NCBI RefSeq assembly: GCF_900105765.1
Contig: NZ_FNTX01000002.1
Location: forward strand, 248,001-312,000
Direction of reading: 5' to 3'
Origin: Ruania alba
Lineage (GTDB): Bacteria > Actinomycetota > Actinomycetes > Actinomycetales > Beutenbergiaceae
DNA length: 64,000 bases
The translations under genes were made by a program, and so were the position numbers. Below, in pieces: positions 53,097 to 61,468 of this stretch. A model generated the notes under the pieces. The model had not been told where the DNA came from and searched no databases. It saw nothing but the letters and a program-made list of their open reading frames with translations. How positions within the stretch are numbered: position 1 is the stretch's first letter; each line of letters starts with the position of its first letter.

Positions 53097-53417
53097 TCAC
53101 CATGGCACGGCTGCGTGACGGCGTCAAGATCCGCGGTCCCGACCGCCCCAGAGAATCGAACGCCAATCCGGTTGACGACGTGGAAGATCGCCCAGATCGC
53201 GTCATCGCAGATTTGCTATACCCTTCCCGCCACCCTCCAGCCACGAACAACCCGGCCCACCGACCCGTTTCCCGGTCCCGACGCCTGACGCCGCACCCAA
53301 GGCCACGATGGTGCGGATCGGGTGTGCCCCCACGGTCCGGACCCACACCACAAGCACAGAGGCTCCACACCACAAGGGGTAGCGGCCCCGGCCCACCTCG
53401 CGCCGTAGCATGGCGTC
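53097..53417. other. Intergenic region upstream of transketolase and ERCC4-like genes
   Basis: 321 bases between two divergent genes with no credible coding frame. It holds the presumed promoter of the transketolase operon. A TGCATTCA at 53092-53099 and ATTCA at 53073-53077 resemble the repeat before the nucleoside-hydrolase operon. On the plus strand a TAGCAT at 53407-53412 ends five bases before the ATG at 53418, which would suit a leaderless transcript. No hairpin or RNA gene was recognised. Confidence 0.5.
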
Positions 53418-54270
53418 ATGCCGGAGGACTTCCTGATCGCCCGGAACCCCGAGGAAGGCAGCACACTGCCGTACCTCCTGCGGATCCCACTGGGCGAGCA
53501 CGGGATCGTGCTCAAGGCGCGCGAGGTCTGGCCGCGCACCGGGAAGGTCTACTGCCATCGCGCGGTCGGGTGGCCGAGCGAACCGGAGATCGTGGAGGCC
53601 GTTCCCGTGCGTTCGTGCCGGCGCCGGGGCGCAGCGATCGATCTCGTGCTGGACCGCTCCCGGGAGAACCGCAGCCAGTTCGTACTCACCCGGATCAAGG
53701 GCGGCCGGGAAGCAGTGTTCTGGCAGACCGCACGCACAGCGAAGCAGGCGCGCCCCACCGTCGCCATCCCCACGGCCAGGGCGAGCGGCCTGGCCGAGCT
53801 GGAGATCGTCGTCGACAGCCACGAGCGATACGCATGGAAGTTCAGCCACCAACAAGCCACGACCCGGGCGGGCGCCATTGGCCGCGGGTGACTATGCCGT
53901 CGAGCTCGACGGCACCGTCATCGCCTCGGTGGAACGCAAGAGCCTGCCCGACCTCGTCAGCACGCTCACCACCGGCAAGATGCGCTACCTCGCGGCCGAC
54001 CTCAGCGACCTGCCACGCGCCGCGATCGTGGTGGAGGACCGGTACTCCCAGGTGTTCGCGCTCGAGCACGTGCGGCCATCGGTCGTGGCCGAAGCCGTGG
54101 CCGAACACCACGCCCGGTTCCCCCAGGTCGCGATCATGTTCTGCGAGACCCGGGCGCTCGCCCAGGAATGGACCTACCGGTTCCTCGCCGCCGCATTGGC
54201 CGAGGTGGCGGGGGAGAACATCGGCGCGGAGCAAGCCAGCTGGGCAATGTTGTGGCCGGTTTCGGGCTGA
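53418..54270 (+). pseudogene. ERCC4-domain nuclease-like gene broken by a frameshift
   Basis: The first part (53418-about 53865) reads MPEDFLIARNPEEGSTLPYL... through 'ELEIVVDSHERYAWKFSHQQATT'. The second part, in another frame, continues 'LAAGDYAVELDGTVIASVERKSLPDLVSTLTTGKMRYLAADLSDLPRAAIVVEDRYSQVFALEHV' and 'IMFCETRALAQEWTYRFLAAALAEVAGE'. Joined, they form an actinobacterial ERCC4-domain protein; 'VERKS' is the nuclease-core motif (ERKxxxD-like) and DxHER the upstream acid. One base too many in CCCGGG at 53863-53868 explains the break. The 3' end runs into a palindrome (54242-54291), whose left arm supplies the last codons, and may be truncated. Confidence 0.75.
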
Positions 54271-54291
54271 AAAGCGACCACAACGTTGCCC
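54242..54291. repeat. Palindromic element, family 1-like, copy D (3' end of ERCC4-like gene)
   Basis: Arms GGGCAATGTTGTGGCC and GACCACAACGTTGCCC are complementary at 14 of 16 positions around an 18-base centre. The GCAATGTTGTG core equals that of copy A's right arm, though the outer parts differ. The TGA stop of the ERCC4-like gene lies in the centre. Confidence 0.75.
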
Positions 54292-54343
54292 CACTCTCAG
54301 GGGCCGCGCGGCGACACCTCACCTGCTAGCGAGCGGCCCTGCG

Positions 54344-55093
54344 CTACGGCGAACTCGACCTCTCCGTGGGCAAGCGGCGGCGCTGCCAGGAGCCGAGGAT
54401 GTGGTCGCGCATGGCCTCGCGGGCACGGCGCTCGTCGCCGGCGTCGATCGCGTCCACGACCGCTTGGTGCTCCGCGAGGGTGAGCTCGAAGGCATGCGTC
54501 GGGTCCAGGCCGGTGTACCGATCACTGTGCACCGCGTGCAGGATCAGGGCCCGGGCGATGTTCGCCGCCAGGGCATTGCTGGAGAGGTCCATCACCGCGA
54601 GGTGGAACTGGACATCCGCATCGCGGAAGCCGCGCGAGTCCGCGACCGAGCTGGTCATCTCCTCGATCCGCTCCCGCAGGACGGTTCGCGCCCCGTCATC
54701 GACGACCGCCGCGGCGTCACCGGCCATCTCGGCCTCCAGGGCACTGCGCACGATGCTGAGGTCGTCGAGCACACCCAGAGTGCGATCATTGCTGATCATC
54801 GTCGACAGCACCAGCGGATCCAGGACGTTCCAGCTGGTGATCGGCAGGACGTGCGTACCACGCCCCTGCGCGACCGTGATCATGCCCTTCTCCTGCAGAC
54901 GCTTCATCGTCTCCCGGATCACGGTGCGGCTGACCCCGAACTCGGCGGTCAGCTCCCCCTCCGTCGGCAGGATCTGCCCCGACCCGTACTCGCCGGTCAC
55001 GATCGCCTGGACGAACTCGCGCAGCACTGTGGCTCCGACTCGCTCGATCGGGCGCCGGGTACGTGCAGGAGCCGCCGGCTCTGAGGAGGACAT
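54344..55093 (-). CDS. FadR-subfamily GntR transcriptional regulator
   Basis: 249 residues. Winged helix 'LREFVQAIVTGEYGSGQILPTEGELTAEFGVSRTVIRETMKRLQEKGMITVAQGRGTHVLP' followed by an FCD all-helical effector domain ('SIVRSALEAEMAGDAA', 'DADVQFHLAVMDLSSNALAANIARAL', 'EHQAVVDAIDAGDERRAREAMRDHI' with metal/ligand-binding His residues). It diverges from the sugar-acid operon and is its likely repressor. Start ATG 55093; an upstream frame start at 55147 would run into the operator. Confidence 0.93.
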   Translation of the reverse strand: MSSSEPAAPARTRRPIERVGATVLREFVQAIVTGEYGSGQILPTEGELTAEFGVSRTVIRETMKRLQEKGMITVAQGRGTHVLPITSWNVLDPLVLSTMISNDRTLGVLDDLSIVRSALEAEMAGDAAAVVDDGARTVLRERIEEMTSSVADSRGFRDADVQFHLAVMDLSSNALAANIARALILHAVHSDRYTGLDPTHAFELTLAEHQAVVDAIDAGDERRAREAMRDHILGSWQRRRLPTERSSSP

Positions 55094-55149
55094 ACGGACC
55101 AATCTACTGACTGCGGATTCCGCGCGGGCATCGGACACACCAAACAACA

Positions 55150-55165
55150 GACATATGATGTATGC
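55150..55165. promoter_or_regulatory. Candidate GntR operator between regulator and sugar-acid operon
   Basis: ACATATGATGTATGCT contains an imperfect inverted repeat CATA-TGATG-TATG in the divergent intergenic region, of the kind bound by FadR-type GntR repressors. It is 30 bases before the dehydratase start. Confidence 0.55.
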
Positions 55166-55194
55166 TACCGGAACGATCTCACCTCGAGGATGAT

Positions 55195-56348
55195 ATGAAG
55201 ATCACCGGTTATCGCACCCTCCGAACGACCCACCACTGGGGCAGACCCGTCGGCGATGTCAACGGGTACATCGCCTCCGGTGTCACCGACGTTCCCATCG
55301 TGATCGTCGAGACCGACGAGGGTGTCGAGGGTGTGGGCACCGGGTCCCACGCCGACCTCGACCGGCTCTTCCCTGCCCTCGAGGGTCAGGACCCTCGCGC
55401 CGTCTCGACGCTCTACGACACGATGCTCGCGCGAGTTTTCAAGACCTCGCACGGCGGAGCGACCTTCGGCGGTATCGGCACGCTGGACACCGCCCTGTGG
55501 GACATCAAGGCCAAGCTCGCCGAGGAACCCCTGTGGCGCCTGCTCGGTGCCGGCGACCGGTTCGTGCACGGGTATGCCTCAGGCCTCGACGCCGCACTCA
55601 CCGACGACCAGCTCGCCACCCTCTACCGTTCGTTCGCCGAGCGGGGCTACAACGCGGCGAAGCTCAAGGGGGCCGCAGCCTCAGCGACGACCTGCGGCGC
55701 TTCGCGCTGATCACCGACACCCTCAGCACCGGACGCACCACCCCGGCGCTGATGCTCGACGCCAACGAGTCCTGGAACGTCAAGCAGGCCGTGCGATACG
55801 TCAGCGCCCTCGAGGAGCACATCGACCTGACCTGGGTGGAGGAGCCACTGCGCCGCTGGGACACGGTGGGGCACGCCCGCCTGAGCCAGTCGATCAAGGC
55901 CGCGGTGGCCACCGGGGAGAACCTCACCGGGCTCGAGTGGTACCGGCCCCTGCTGGACGCGGGTGGCGCCGACATCGTCCAAGCGGGAGCGGTCTGGGGG
56001 ATCACGCACATGCTGCGGGTCGCGATGGCCGCCCACAGCCGCGACCTGGCGATCAGTCCGGTCGGCCTCACCGCGAACTACGCCGTCGCAGCGGCGGCAG
56101 CGGCCGTGCCCAACCACCTCTCCTCCGAGGTGCAGGACCTCGGCAGTCCGGTCGGGTTGACGGTCGCGCAGGAGTTCGTCGACGGCGGCATCGTCCTGGG
56201 TGAGGCGCCCGGGGCGGGGATCACGGTCGACGAGACAGCCATTCGCGCCGCCCGTACCTCCGAGGGGTGGCAGGAGCCGGGCGGACCGCACGTGCGGCCA
56301 CAACGCAGCGGGCTACGCATCGTCGACGGCGGATTGTGGGGAGAGTGA
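55195..56348 (+). CDS. Enolase-superfamily sugar acid dehydratase (MR/MLE family), frame interrupted
   Basis: Two frames joined at 55668-55672 give one ~384-residue protein. Part 1 runs MKITGYRTLRTTHHWG...GYNAAKLKG; part 2 continues RSLSDDLRRFALITDT to the stop at 56346-56348. Restoring one G in the G-run yields AKLKGGRSLSDD, including the Lys-x-Lys base motif. Metal ligands are visible at 'LMLDANESW', 'WVEEP' and 'TGENLTG'. The usual His of the His/Asp dyad is not seen ('ISPVGLTANYA'). Start ATG 55195 follows GAGGA. As first gene of the operon it should dehydrate an aldonate to a 2-keto-3-deoxy acid. Real mutation or sequence error is undecided. Confidence 0.75.
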
Positions 56349-57307
56349 TGGAGCAACGACCAGGTCTGCACCGGATCCAAGCACCACTGGGTGAGCGGTT
56401 CGTCGCCCTCTACCTGCTCACCGGACCACGAGGAGCCCTGCTCTTCGACACCGGTGTGGAGGAGTCGGTCTCGGGCACGCTCAAGCCCTATCTCGGCGAG
56501 ATCGGTCTGGACCCGGCCGAGATCCGCTGGGTGATCAGCTCTCACTGCGACTTCGACCACACGGGCGGCAACGGCGCCCTCCGCGAGCTGGCACCGGACG
56601 CACAGTTCCTGGCCGGTCGCGCCGACGTCCCGATGACCGAGGACCTCGACCTCCTCATCACCGGTCGATACGGCGAGTTCGCCGCACCGGATGGTTTCGA
56701 CGACCCGCCCGAGGCCACCCGCGAGATCCGCCGCAGCACCCGGCTCGTCACCGTGGATCAGCCCCTCGACGGCGGCGAGGTGTTCGACCTGGGTGGCGGC
56801 CGCCGGGTCGAGGTGATCTCCGCCCCGGGCCACTCCCCGGGCCACCTCGCCCTGTGGGACCCGACCAACAACGCCCTCCTCATCTCCGACGCCGTCCTGG
56901 GCGAGAGTGTCCTGACGGCGCAGGGTGAGCCGATCTTCCCACCCACCTATCGCGACACGGTCGCCTACACCGACACCATCACCCGTCTGCGCGCCTACGA
57001 TGCCGACCTGCTGCTGACGGCGCACTACCCGGTCTACGAGGGGGACGAGGTCGCAGCCTTCCTGCACCGATCGGCCGCCTACGTGGACCGGATCGACGCG
57101 GTGGTGGAGCAGCAGCTGGGTGCCGGGGAGGAGCTCACTTCGCTCGAGCTCATCCGTCGCTGCGCCCCGCACCTCGGCCCGTGGACCGAAGCCGCTGCCG
57201 AGTATCTGATCTTCCCGATGACCGGCAACCTGGAACGACTCGTGGCCGCCGGGCGCCTACGCGAAGGCACCCGGGACGGCGTGCGCACCTGGAGGTGGAC
57301 CACATGA
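56348..57307 (+). CDS. Metallo-beta-lactamase-fold hydrolase
   Basis: 319 residues. MBL fold with metal motif 'SSHCDFDHTGG' (HxDxDH rather than HxHxDH, the second His replaced by Asp), 'SAPGHSPGHLAL' (third-site His), 'LLISDAVLG' (bridging Asp) and 'LLTAHYPVYEG'. A winged-helix-like C-terminus (LIRRCAPHLGPWTEAAAEYLIFPMTGNLERLVAAGRL) is typical of MBL hydrolases of this subgroup. In a sugar-acid operon it may be a lactonase or thioesterase. Start ATG 56348 overlaps the preceding TGA by one base. Confidence 0.85.
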   Translation: MEQRPGLHRIQAPLGERFVALYLLTGPRGALLFDTGVEESVSGTLKPYLGEIGLDPAEIRWVISSHCDFDHTGGNGALRELAPDAQFLAGRADVPMTEDLDLLITGRYGEFAAPDGFDDPPEATREIRRSTRLVTVDQPLDGGEVFDLGGGRRVEVISAPGHSPGHLALWDPTNNALLISDAVLGESVLTAQGEPIFPPTYRDTVAYTDTITRLRAYDADLLLTAHYPVYEGDEVAAFLHRSAAYVDRIDAVVEQQLGAGEELTSLELIRRCAPHLGPWTEAAAEYLIFPMTGNLERLVAAGRLREGTRDGVRTWRWTT

Positions 57308-58350
57308 CGGTTCGGCTCGGGGCGATCGGTGCCGGCTGGTGGGCGACCAGCAATCACTTCCCGATCTTTGCGGCGCGTGAGGATGTCGAACTCGTCGGTG
57401 TCTGCGGCAAAGGGCCCGGCCTGGCCCAGGCACGAGAGACATTCGGCTTCGGCTTTGCCACGGAGGATGCCGACGAGCTGCTGGCCGCCGATATCGACGC
57501 CGTGGTCATCTCCACCCCGCACGACCTGCACCACCGGTTCGCGGCAGCTGCCCTGGACCGAGGGCTGCACGTGCTGTGCGAGAAGCCGATGACGCTGAAT
57601 GCGGCGCACGCCTGGGATCTCGCCGAGCGGGCCGAACGTGCCGGAACCATCTTCCTCGTCCCGTACGGCTGGAACTACAAGCCGTTCACCGCGGCCGCCA
57701 AGAGAATCCTCGACGCCGGAGACATCGGCGAGATCCAGTACGTGCTGTGCCACATGGCCTCCCCCACCAGAGGGCTGTTCGGTTCGGACCCCACCCACAT
57801 GCTCGAGCGGTGGAGTTCACAGACCGCACCCGACCCGAGCACCTGGGCTGACCCCGCCCACGGCGGTGGGTACGCGCACGGACAGATCACCCACTCCTCG
57901 GCCCTGCTGTTCTGGCTGACCGGCTTGCGTGCCGCCTCGGTGACAGGTCGTGTGACCGGGCCAGGGGCCGCCGTCGACCTGTTCGATGCGGCCGTGGTGC
58001 AGTTCGACGGCGGTGCCCTGGGCACCGTCTCGGGTGCCGCCACGCTCGCCGACGGCGACAAGTACCAGCTGGACATTCGCCTGTTCGGTTCCGAGGGGGT
58101 GCTGATGATCGACGTCGAGCGGGAGCGTGTCTCACTCAGCCGGTACGACGGGCGCCGCGAGGAGATCCCGATCGCCCCGGACGAGGGCGACTACGAGTGC
58201 CTGCTCCCCCCGGCACGTTTCATCGACCTGATCACCGGCTCCAGTACCGAGAACAATTCCGACGCCCACGTGGCTGCCCGGTCGGTCGAGCTGATCGAGT
58301 CGCTGCTGCGCTCGGCCGCCGCGGGCGGCGTCGACACCACTGTCCACTGA
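57304..58350 (+). CDS. Gfo/Idh/MocA-family oxidoreductase
   Basis: 348 residues. N-terminal NAD(P)-binding 'VRLGAIGAGWWATSNHFPIFAAREDVELVGVCGK', 'DIDAVVISTPHDLHHRFAAAALDRGLHVLCEKPMTLNAAHA' (with the EKP motif) and C-terminal dimerisation/substrate domain with 'GGYAHGQITHSSALLFWLTG'. It probably oxidises a sugar or inositol-type substrate feeding the operon. ATGA overlap with the MBL gene. Confidence 0.93.
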   Translation: MTVRLGAIGAGWWATSNHFPIFAAREDVELVGVCGKGPGLAQARETFGFGFATEDADELLAADIDAVVISTPHDLHHRFAAAALDRGLHVLCEKPMTLNAAHAWDLAERAERAGTIFLVPYGWNYKPFTAAAKRILDAGDIGEIQYVLCHMASPTRGLFGSDPTHMLERWSSQTAPDPSTWADPAHGGGYAHGQITHSSALLFWLTGLRAASVTGRVTGPGAAVDLFDAAVVQFDGGALGTVSGAATLADGDKYQLDIRLFGSEGVLMIDVERERVSLSRYDGRREEIPIAPDEGDYECLLPPARFIDLITGSSTENNSDAHVAARSVELIESLLRSAAAGGVDTTVH

Positions 58351-58362
58351 CCTGAGGAAGAG

Positions 58363-59582
58363 ATGATCAACGCTGGATCCCGCGGAGTCCTCGACGGCTA
58401 CCGCGTCATCGACTGCTCGATCGCCATGGCCGGGCCGTTCGCTGCGCAACGACTGGGCGACCTCGGCGCCGACGTCGTCAAGGTCGAACCCACCTCCGGC
58501 GAGTGGCAGCGAGCGGCCGCCGCTGGGGGCGCCCAGGGCAACGAGATCAACGTGTCCTTCCTGAGCCTGAACCGGAACAAGCGCTCGCTGGCGATCGACC
58601 TGAAGAGCGAGGACGGTCAGCAGATCGTCCGTGAGCTCGTCGCCGGCGCCGATGTCTTCCTGCAGAACTACCGCCCCGGCGTCGCTGCCCGGCTCGGGCT
58701 CGACTATGAAACCCTCGCCGCGATCAACCCCGCCCTCGTCTACGTATCCATCTCTGGCTACGGCGAGGACGGCCCGTACCGGGACCGGCCGGGCCAGGAC
58801 CTCATCCTCCAGGCGATGAGCGGCGCGATGCTCTCCGCCGGGCGCCACGGCGAACCACCCACGCCGGCCGGGCAGTACCTGGCCGACGCGGTCACCGCAT
58901 CGACCGCTTTCGAAGGCGTGCTGGCCGCGCTGCTGCACCGGGAGCGCACCGGTGAGGGGCAGTTGGTCACCGTCAACATGCTCGATGCGCTCACCACGTT
59001 GCAGATGCAGGAGCTCAGCGTGTACACCGTCGGCGGAGTCCCGCAGCAGCGGGGAGCCGAACCTCACGCGCATGTCTACATCCGCGCTCCGTACGGGATC
59101 TTCGAGACCACCGACGGCTACCTGGCACTGGCCTTCGCCGACCTCGACGCCCTCGGCACGATCCTCGGCGAACCCCGGCTGGCCGGGTTGGACGCCGAGA
59201 CGCATGGCTGGACCCATCGCGACGAGCTGCACACCATCGTGGCCGAGCACCTGCGCGAGCACACCACGCAGCACTGGTTGGACCTGTTGCTCCCCGCCGG
59301 GATGTGGGTGGGCCCGGTCTACGGGTACGAGGACCTGGTCGACGATCCCCAGATCCGGCACAACGGCACCTTCGTCGAGTACGACCATCCCACCGAGGGG
59401 CATGTGAAGACACCGGGCTTCCCGTACCGGCTGACCAGGACACCCCGCGGATCGACCGGGGCGCACCCCGGGTCGGTGAGCACACGCGGGAGATCCTCGA
59501 CGAGCTCGGCGTCACTTCCGGGCGTGCGGACCAGCTGCTCGACAGCGGAGTGGTCACCGAACCGGTGGTCACCTCGGTATGA
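58363..59582 (+). CDS. CaiB/BaiF family (class III) CoA-transferase, C-terminus frameshifted
   Basis: ~406 residues when one C is restored in the C-run at 59443-59446. Before it: 'VIDCSIAMAGPFAAQRLGDLGADVVKVEPTSGEWQR', 'LNRNKRSLAIDLKSEDGQQIVRELVAGADVFLQNYRPGVAARLGLDYETLAAINPALVYVSISGYGEDGP', catalytic Asp in 'GQDLILQAMSG'. After it, in the next frame: 'RIDRGAPRVGEHTREILDELGVTSGRADQLLDSGVV'. Without correction the frame runs to 59664 as junk. The enzyme transfers CoA between carboxylic acids. AGGAAG precedes ATG 58363; 12 bases after the oxidoreductase stop. Confidence 0.85.
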
Positions 59583-60669
59583 CCGACTATGTCGGCCTGA
59601 CTTGGGATCATCCGCGCGGACGCCACGCCCTGGAGGCGGCCGCACCACGGCTGTCCGGCGGTGACACCCTGCGGTGGGAGGTGCACCCGTTGGAGGGGTT
59701 CGAGTCCGCCGCGATCGATGAGCTGGCGAACCGCTACGACATCCTCGTCCTCGACCACCCCCACCTGGGTGATGCGCTGGCCGCGGACTGCCTGCACCCG
59801 ATCAACACCCTCCTCGACCCCGCGATCCTGCGCCGGGTGGAACGCAGCACCATCGGCGCGAGCGTGAGCTCCTACCGGTGGCACTCGCACCTGTGGGCCC
59901 TTCCCCTCGACGCCGCCACGCAGGTGAGTGCCAGGCGGTCCGACACGGTGCCCGACGCCCCACCGGCTGGGATCAGGCGATCGCGCTGGCCGGGACGGCG
60001 CGCGTGGCGATGAGTCTCGCCGGACCGCACGCGTTCCTGACGTTCTGCTCGATCGCCGTCTCGCTCGGCGGCGAGGATGCCGGCGTCCCCTTCGGTCGAC
60101 GCACCGCCCACCAGGCCCTGCAGATCATGACCGACCTCTCGGCGCACCTCCCGGCAGGCACCGAGGAGCTGAACCCGATCGGGTTGCTGGAGCGGATGCG
60201 CACCGACGGCGATATCGATTACCTCCCGCTGGTGTACGGGTACGTGAACTACTCCTCGCCCACGCTCTCCTTCGGCCCACCGCCGACGGCTCGCCGCATC
60301 GGTTCGACGATCGGCGGCACCGGGATGGCGTTCACCCGCCGGAGCCGCCCCTCCCCGGCACTGCTGGACCACGTGCTGTGGCTGCTCGACGAGCACACCC
60401 AACGCACGTTCATCCCCGCCCACGACGGGCAGCCCAGCTCCCGGGCCGCCTGGTCCGACCCGGCCGTCGACGCTGCCGCTCACGGGTTCTACACCGCGAC
60501 CCGGGCGACGATGGAGGCAGCCTGGGTGCGGCCACGGTTCGCCGGCTACGTCCCCCTGCAGAACCGGGCCTCGGCGATCGTGCGCTCCGTCGTCCGCACC
60601 GGGCGACCCACGAGCGAGGCCCTGGACGAGCTCGAGGAACTGTTCGCCCACCAACCGGAGGCATCATGA
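59579..60669 (+). CDS. Cytosolic solute-binding-protein-like protein, frame interrupted
   Basis: ~363 residues when one C is restored at 59958-59961 (…TVPDAP|TGWDQAIALAG…). Part 1 starts MTDYVGLTWDHPRGRHALEA and has 'RYDILVLDHPHLGDALAADCLHPI' and 'HLWALPLDAATQVSARR'; part 2 has 'VAMSLAGPHAFLTFCSIAVSLGG' and 'GTGMAFTRRSRPSPALLDHVLWLLDEHTQRTFI'. The pattern is that of extracellular (family 1) solute-binding proteins, but there is no signal peptide or lipobox and no permease nearby. It is coupled to CaiB (ATGA after frame correction) and to enoyl-CoA hydratase. Function unknown; perhaps a soluble enzyme subunit on a binding-protein scaffold. Confidence 0.7.
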
Positions 60670-61448
60670 CCGTCACGTCCGACACCGACCACATCGTGGT
60701 CGAGGTTCGCGATCGGGTGGCTACCGTGCGACTGAACAGACCGCACAAGCTCAACGCCGTCACCCAGGAGATGAGCGACCACCTCATCCGGATCATCGCC
60801 GGCATCAATGACGACCCCGCCATCCTGGCCGTCGTCTACACCGGCACCGGACGGGCCTTCTGCGCCGGCAGCGACATCTCCACCCTCGATCAGTACGCCA
60901 CGCCGTGGCAGTTCCGGAACCGGCGTGACTACTGCGACGCCCTGCGCGAGTGCCGCAAACCGGTGATCGCGGCAGTGAACGGTTATGCCTTCGGGGGCGG
61001 GCTGGAAGCAGCACTGACCTGCGACATCCGGCTCGCCGCCGAGTCGGCGACGTTCGCGGCACCGGAGGTCACGCTCGGCTGGATCGGCGGCGGCGGCATG
61101 TCCCCGCTGCTCGCAAGCTCGATCGGTCCGAGCAATGCGGCCACCATGCTGATGACCGGGGACCCCATCGACGCCTCGCAGGCGCTCGCCTGGGGGTTGA
61201 TCAGCCAGCACCTCCCCGCCGACGAACTGCTCGGCCGAGCCCAGGAGCTGGCGACAAGGATCGCCACGCGTCCACCGATCGCCGTCGAGACCGCGAAGGC
61301 GAACCTCCGGGCGGCACAGAACCTCCCGCTCGACCAGGCCATCGCCTACGAACGCGAGCTGCAGGCCATCACCTTCGCCACCGACGACGCCGCCGAGGGA
61401 CGCGCCGCCTTCGCACAGAAGCGACCGGGCACTTTCCACGGACGCTGA
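60666..61448 (+). CDS. Enoyl-CoA hydratase/isomerase family protein
   Basis: 260 residues of the crotonase fold. Oxyanion-hole segments are 'FCAGSDISTLD' and 'AAVNGYAFGGGLEAALTCDIRLAAESATFAAPEVTLGWIGGGG'. The Glu of 'GGGLEAAL' and the 'PEVTLG' region hold the usual catalytic positions; the second Glu position appears as Gly/Ile, so the exact reaction (hydration, isomerisation, decarboxylation) is open. Overlaps the previous stop by ATGA. Likely acts on the CoA ester made by the CaiB enzyme. Confidence 0.92.
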   Translation: MTVTSDTDHIVVEVRDRVATVRLNRPHKLNAVTQEMSDHLIRIIAGINDDPAILAVVYTGTGRAFCAGSDISTLDQYATPWQFRNRRDYCDALRECRKPVIAAVNGYAFGGGLEAALTCDIRLAAESATFAAPEVTLGWIGGGGMSPLLASSIGPSNAATMLMTGDPIDASQALAWGLISQHLPADELLGRAQELATRIATRPPIAVETAKANLRAAQNLPLDQAIAYERELQAITFATDDAAEGRAAFAQKRPGTFHGR

Positions 61449-61468
61449 CATCAGGAGACGATGAACTC

